Positions 14,544-15,445 of a DNA stretch of 15,445 bases are shown piece after piece; position 1 is the first letter of the stretch, and the number at the start of each line of letters is the position of its first letter. The stretch is from Candidatus Bathyarchaeota archaeon (GTDB taxonomy: Archaea > Thermoproteota > Bathyarchaeia > Bathyarchaeales > Bathyarchaeaceae): NCBI GenBank assembly GCA_020356305.1, contig CP070636.1, forward strand, positions 1,031,481 to 1,046,925, written 5' to 3'. Made by a program: the position numbers and the translations under genes. The notes below the pieces were generated by a model. The model was not told where the DNA came from and made no database searches. It saw nothing but the letters and a program-made list of their open reading frames with translations.

Positions 14544-15215
14544 GTGAAGTTGAATGGATTATTATGGAACAAACCTTTGTACAAGAGACAAAGAGGCTTA
14601 CCATATGTAGCAACAACAGAGCAAATTAACAAGATAATCTCTAGAGCTTCGAAGAAGTATGCTTTAGTTTTCTCTGTTCTAAGAGACACTGGTTTAAGGC
14701 CGATAGAAATTCACAAGTTAACACTGAAGAACATTGACTTGGAAAGAGGAGCAATTACAGTTAAGTCAGCTAAGTTTGGCAATCCAAGAGTCCTCAAACT
14801 CAAACCTTCAACACAAGCTATGCTGCGAGAATACATTGAAAAGAATAATCCCAGTTTAGATCAGAAGCTATTTCCTAACCCTTCTGCAATTAGACATTCT
14901 TTTGCAAGATACCGGAATCTTGTTGCAGTGAAGCTACATGAGCCTACTCTCAAAAAGATTAGGCTGTATGATCTCAGACACCATTTCGCAACCATGCTTT
15001 ACCATAAGACAAAGGACATTCTTTATGTCAAAGAGCAACTAGGCCATAAGCGACTGGAAAACACTCTAATTTACACTCATCTTGTCGACTTCAAAGACGA
15101 AGAGTATATCGTTAGAGTCGCCACGACTGTCAAAGAAGCCTGTCAACTATTGGAAGCTGGATTTGAATACGTGACAGAAATGGACGACGCAAAACTGTTC
15201 AGAAAAAGGAAGTAG
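14544..15215 (+). CDS. Tyrosine recombinase/integrase, catalytic part
   Basis: This site-specific recombinase cuts and rejoins DNA through a 3'-phosphotyrosine. The open frame from GTG 14544 (223 residues) covers the end of the core-binding domain and the whole catalytic domain. Box I is GLRPIEI with R52. The beta-hairpin lysine is near 74-77. Box II is YDLRHHFAT, with Y142 where most have His, then R145. H168 lies in LGHKRLENT and the nucleophile is Y177 in LIYTHL. HKTKDILYVKEQLGHK and GFEYVTEMDDAKLFRKRK are typical of an archaeal integrase family. With the frameshift repaired the protein would be 299 residues from 14315, a normal length. As drawn, it lacks most of the N-terminal arm and core domain. 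A second recombinase follows. Confidence 0.85.
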   Translation: MKLNGLLWNKPLYKRQRGLPYVATTEQINKIISRASKKYALVFSVLRDTGLRPIEIHKLTLKNIDLERGAITVKSAKFGNPRVLKLKPSTQAMLREYIEKNNPSLDQKLFPNPSAIRHSFARYRNLVAVKLHEPTLKKIRLYDLRHHFATMLYHKTKDILYVKEQLGHKRLENTLIYTHLVDFKDEEYIVRVATTVKEACQLLEAGFEYVTEMDDAKLFRKRK

Positions 15216-15248
15216 TGTTCTGTGACTGCTTCTGCTTCTTCTGTTTTG

Positions 15249-15265
15249 GTATGCATACTGCATAC
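15249..15265. promoter_or_regulatory. Inverted repeat upstream of the second recombinase
   Basis: GTATGCA and TGCATAC form perfect 7-bp arms around TAC. It lies between the two recombinase genes, 13 bases before the ATG at 15279. It resembles an operator for a dimeric repressor, or a recombinase or excisionase site. No TATA box is obvious beside it. Confidence 0.4.
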
Positions 15266-15284
15266 GTTTTAGGAGCTGATGTTG

Positions 15285-15445
15285 ATGCCTCAACCCTGGC
15301 TTGTTGGTGTCAAACGCAGAACCTTGGAGGACATTAAGGAGTTTCTTCGGCCTAGCCAAATATACCGTTTGATAACTGATAAGACGTGGCCTTACAAGAC
15401 TCAATGGAGCTTTTACAATGCCCGGGACAGGGCCCTCATGGCTCT
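15285..15445 (+). CDS. Second tyrosine recombinase, 5' end only
   Basis: The gene runs off the right edge; 53 full codons are visible. It reads MPQPWLVGVKRRTLEDIKEF, LRPSQIYRLITDK, then YNARDRALMA, which is the typical entry to box I of a tyrosine recombinase (the arginine box, usually LLYLTGGRVSEV, would come next). It differs from the upstream integrase in N-terminal sequence, so it is not a simple duplicate. AGGAG at 15271-15275 supports ATG 15285 at nine bases; ATG 15279 is also in frame. It may be the working recombinase of the element if the upstream copy is broken. The catalytic residues cannot be checked here. Confidence 0.7.
   Translation, partial: MPQPWLVGVKRRTLEDIKEFLRPSQIYRLITDKTWPYKTQWSFYNARDRALMA

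Overview
The window is a piece of archaeal chromosome. The evidence is TATA-box promoters with many short or absent leaders, an archaeal ATP-dependent DNA ligase, an AK6/Fap7-type adenylate kinase, a stand-alone DUF123 GIY-YIG protein, a DUF1922-type zinc ribbon, an M29 aminopeptidase and a recombinase family typical of archaea. Protein style suggests the Bathyarchaeia or a nearby Thermoproteota lineage; that is inference, since no rRNA is present. G+C is moderate, and start codons include ATG, GTG and TTG.

Positions 1-14239 look like ordinary host chromosome with genes on both strands. In order: the start of a small membrane protein (minus), a zinc ribbon (plus), DNA ligase (minus), a TPR protein (minus), DUF123 and a RimI-like acetyltransferase (plus), a rhomboid protease and a beta-helix acyltransferase (minus), a basic winged-helix-like protein (plus), an MFS exporter (minus), cysteinyl-tRNA synthetase and a phosphohexomutase (plus), a DUF1922-like zinc ribbon (minus), a small PD-(D/E)XK nuclease-like protein (plus), a GNAT and AK6 pair (minus), an M29 aminopeptidase (plus) and a small winged-helix regulator (minus). 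Most are housekeeping genes in short transcription units; GNAT-AK6 is the only clear operon.

Positions 14240-15445 are the accessory part. A complete tRNA-Ala(CGC) gene with the G3:U70 identity pair and an encoded CCA is followed with no gap by a tyrosine-recombinase reading frame. The last A of CCA is the A of that frame's ATG. This integrase is split by a +1 frameshift in a run of five A. A second tyrosine recombinase starts just downstream, behind a 7-bp inverted repeat, and runs off the window. This looks like one end of an element integrated at tRNA-Ala, with its body and far attachment site beyond 15445.

Below gene level, two things stand out. GC-rich GCGCAC/GCACGCG-like patches recur in most intergenic gaps, whatever the orientation of the flanking genes. 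An 8-bp-arm palindrome is centred on the aminopeptidase TATA box. I found no CRISPR array, rRNA, insertion sequence or recognisable defence operon.
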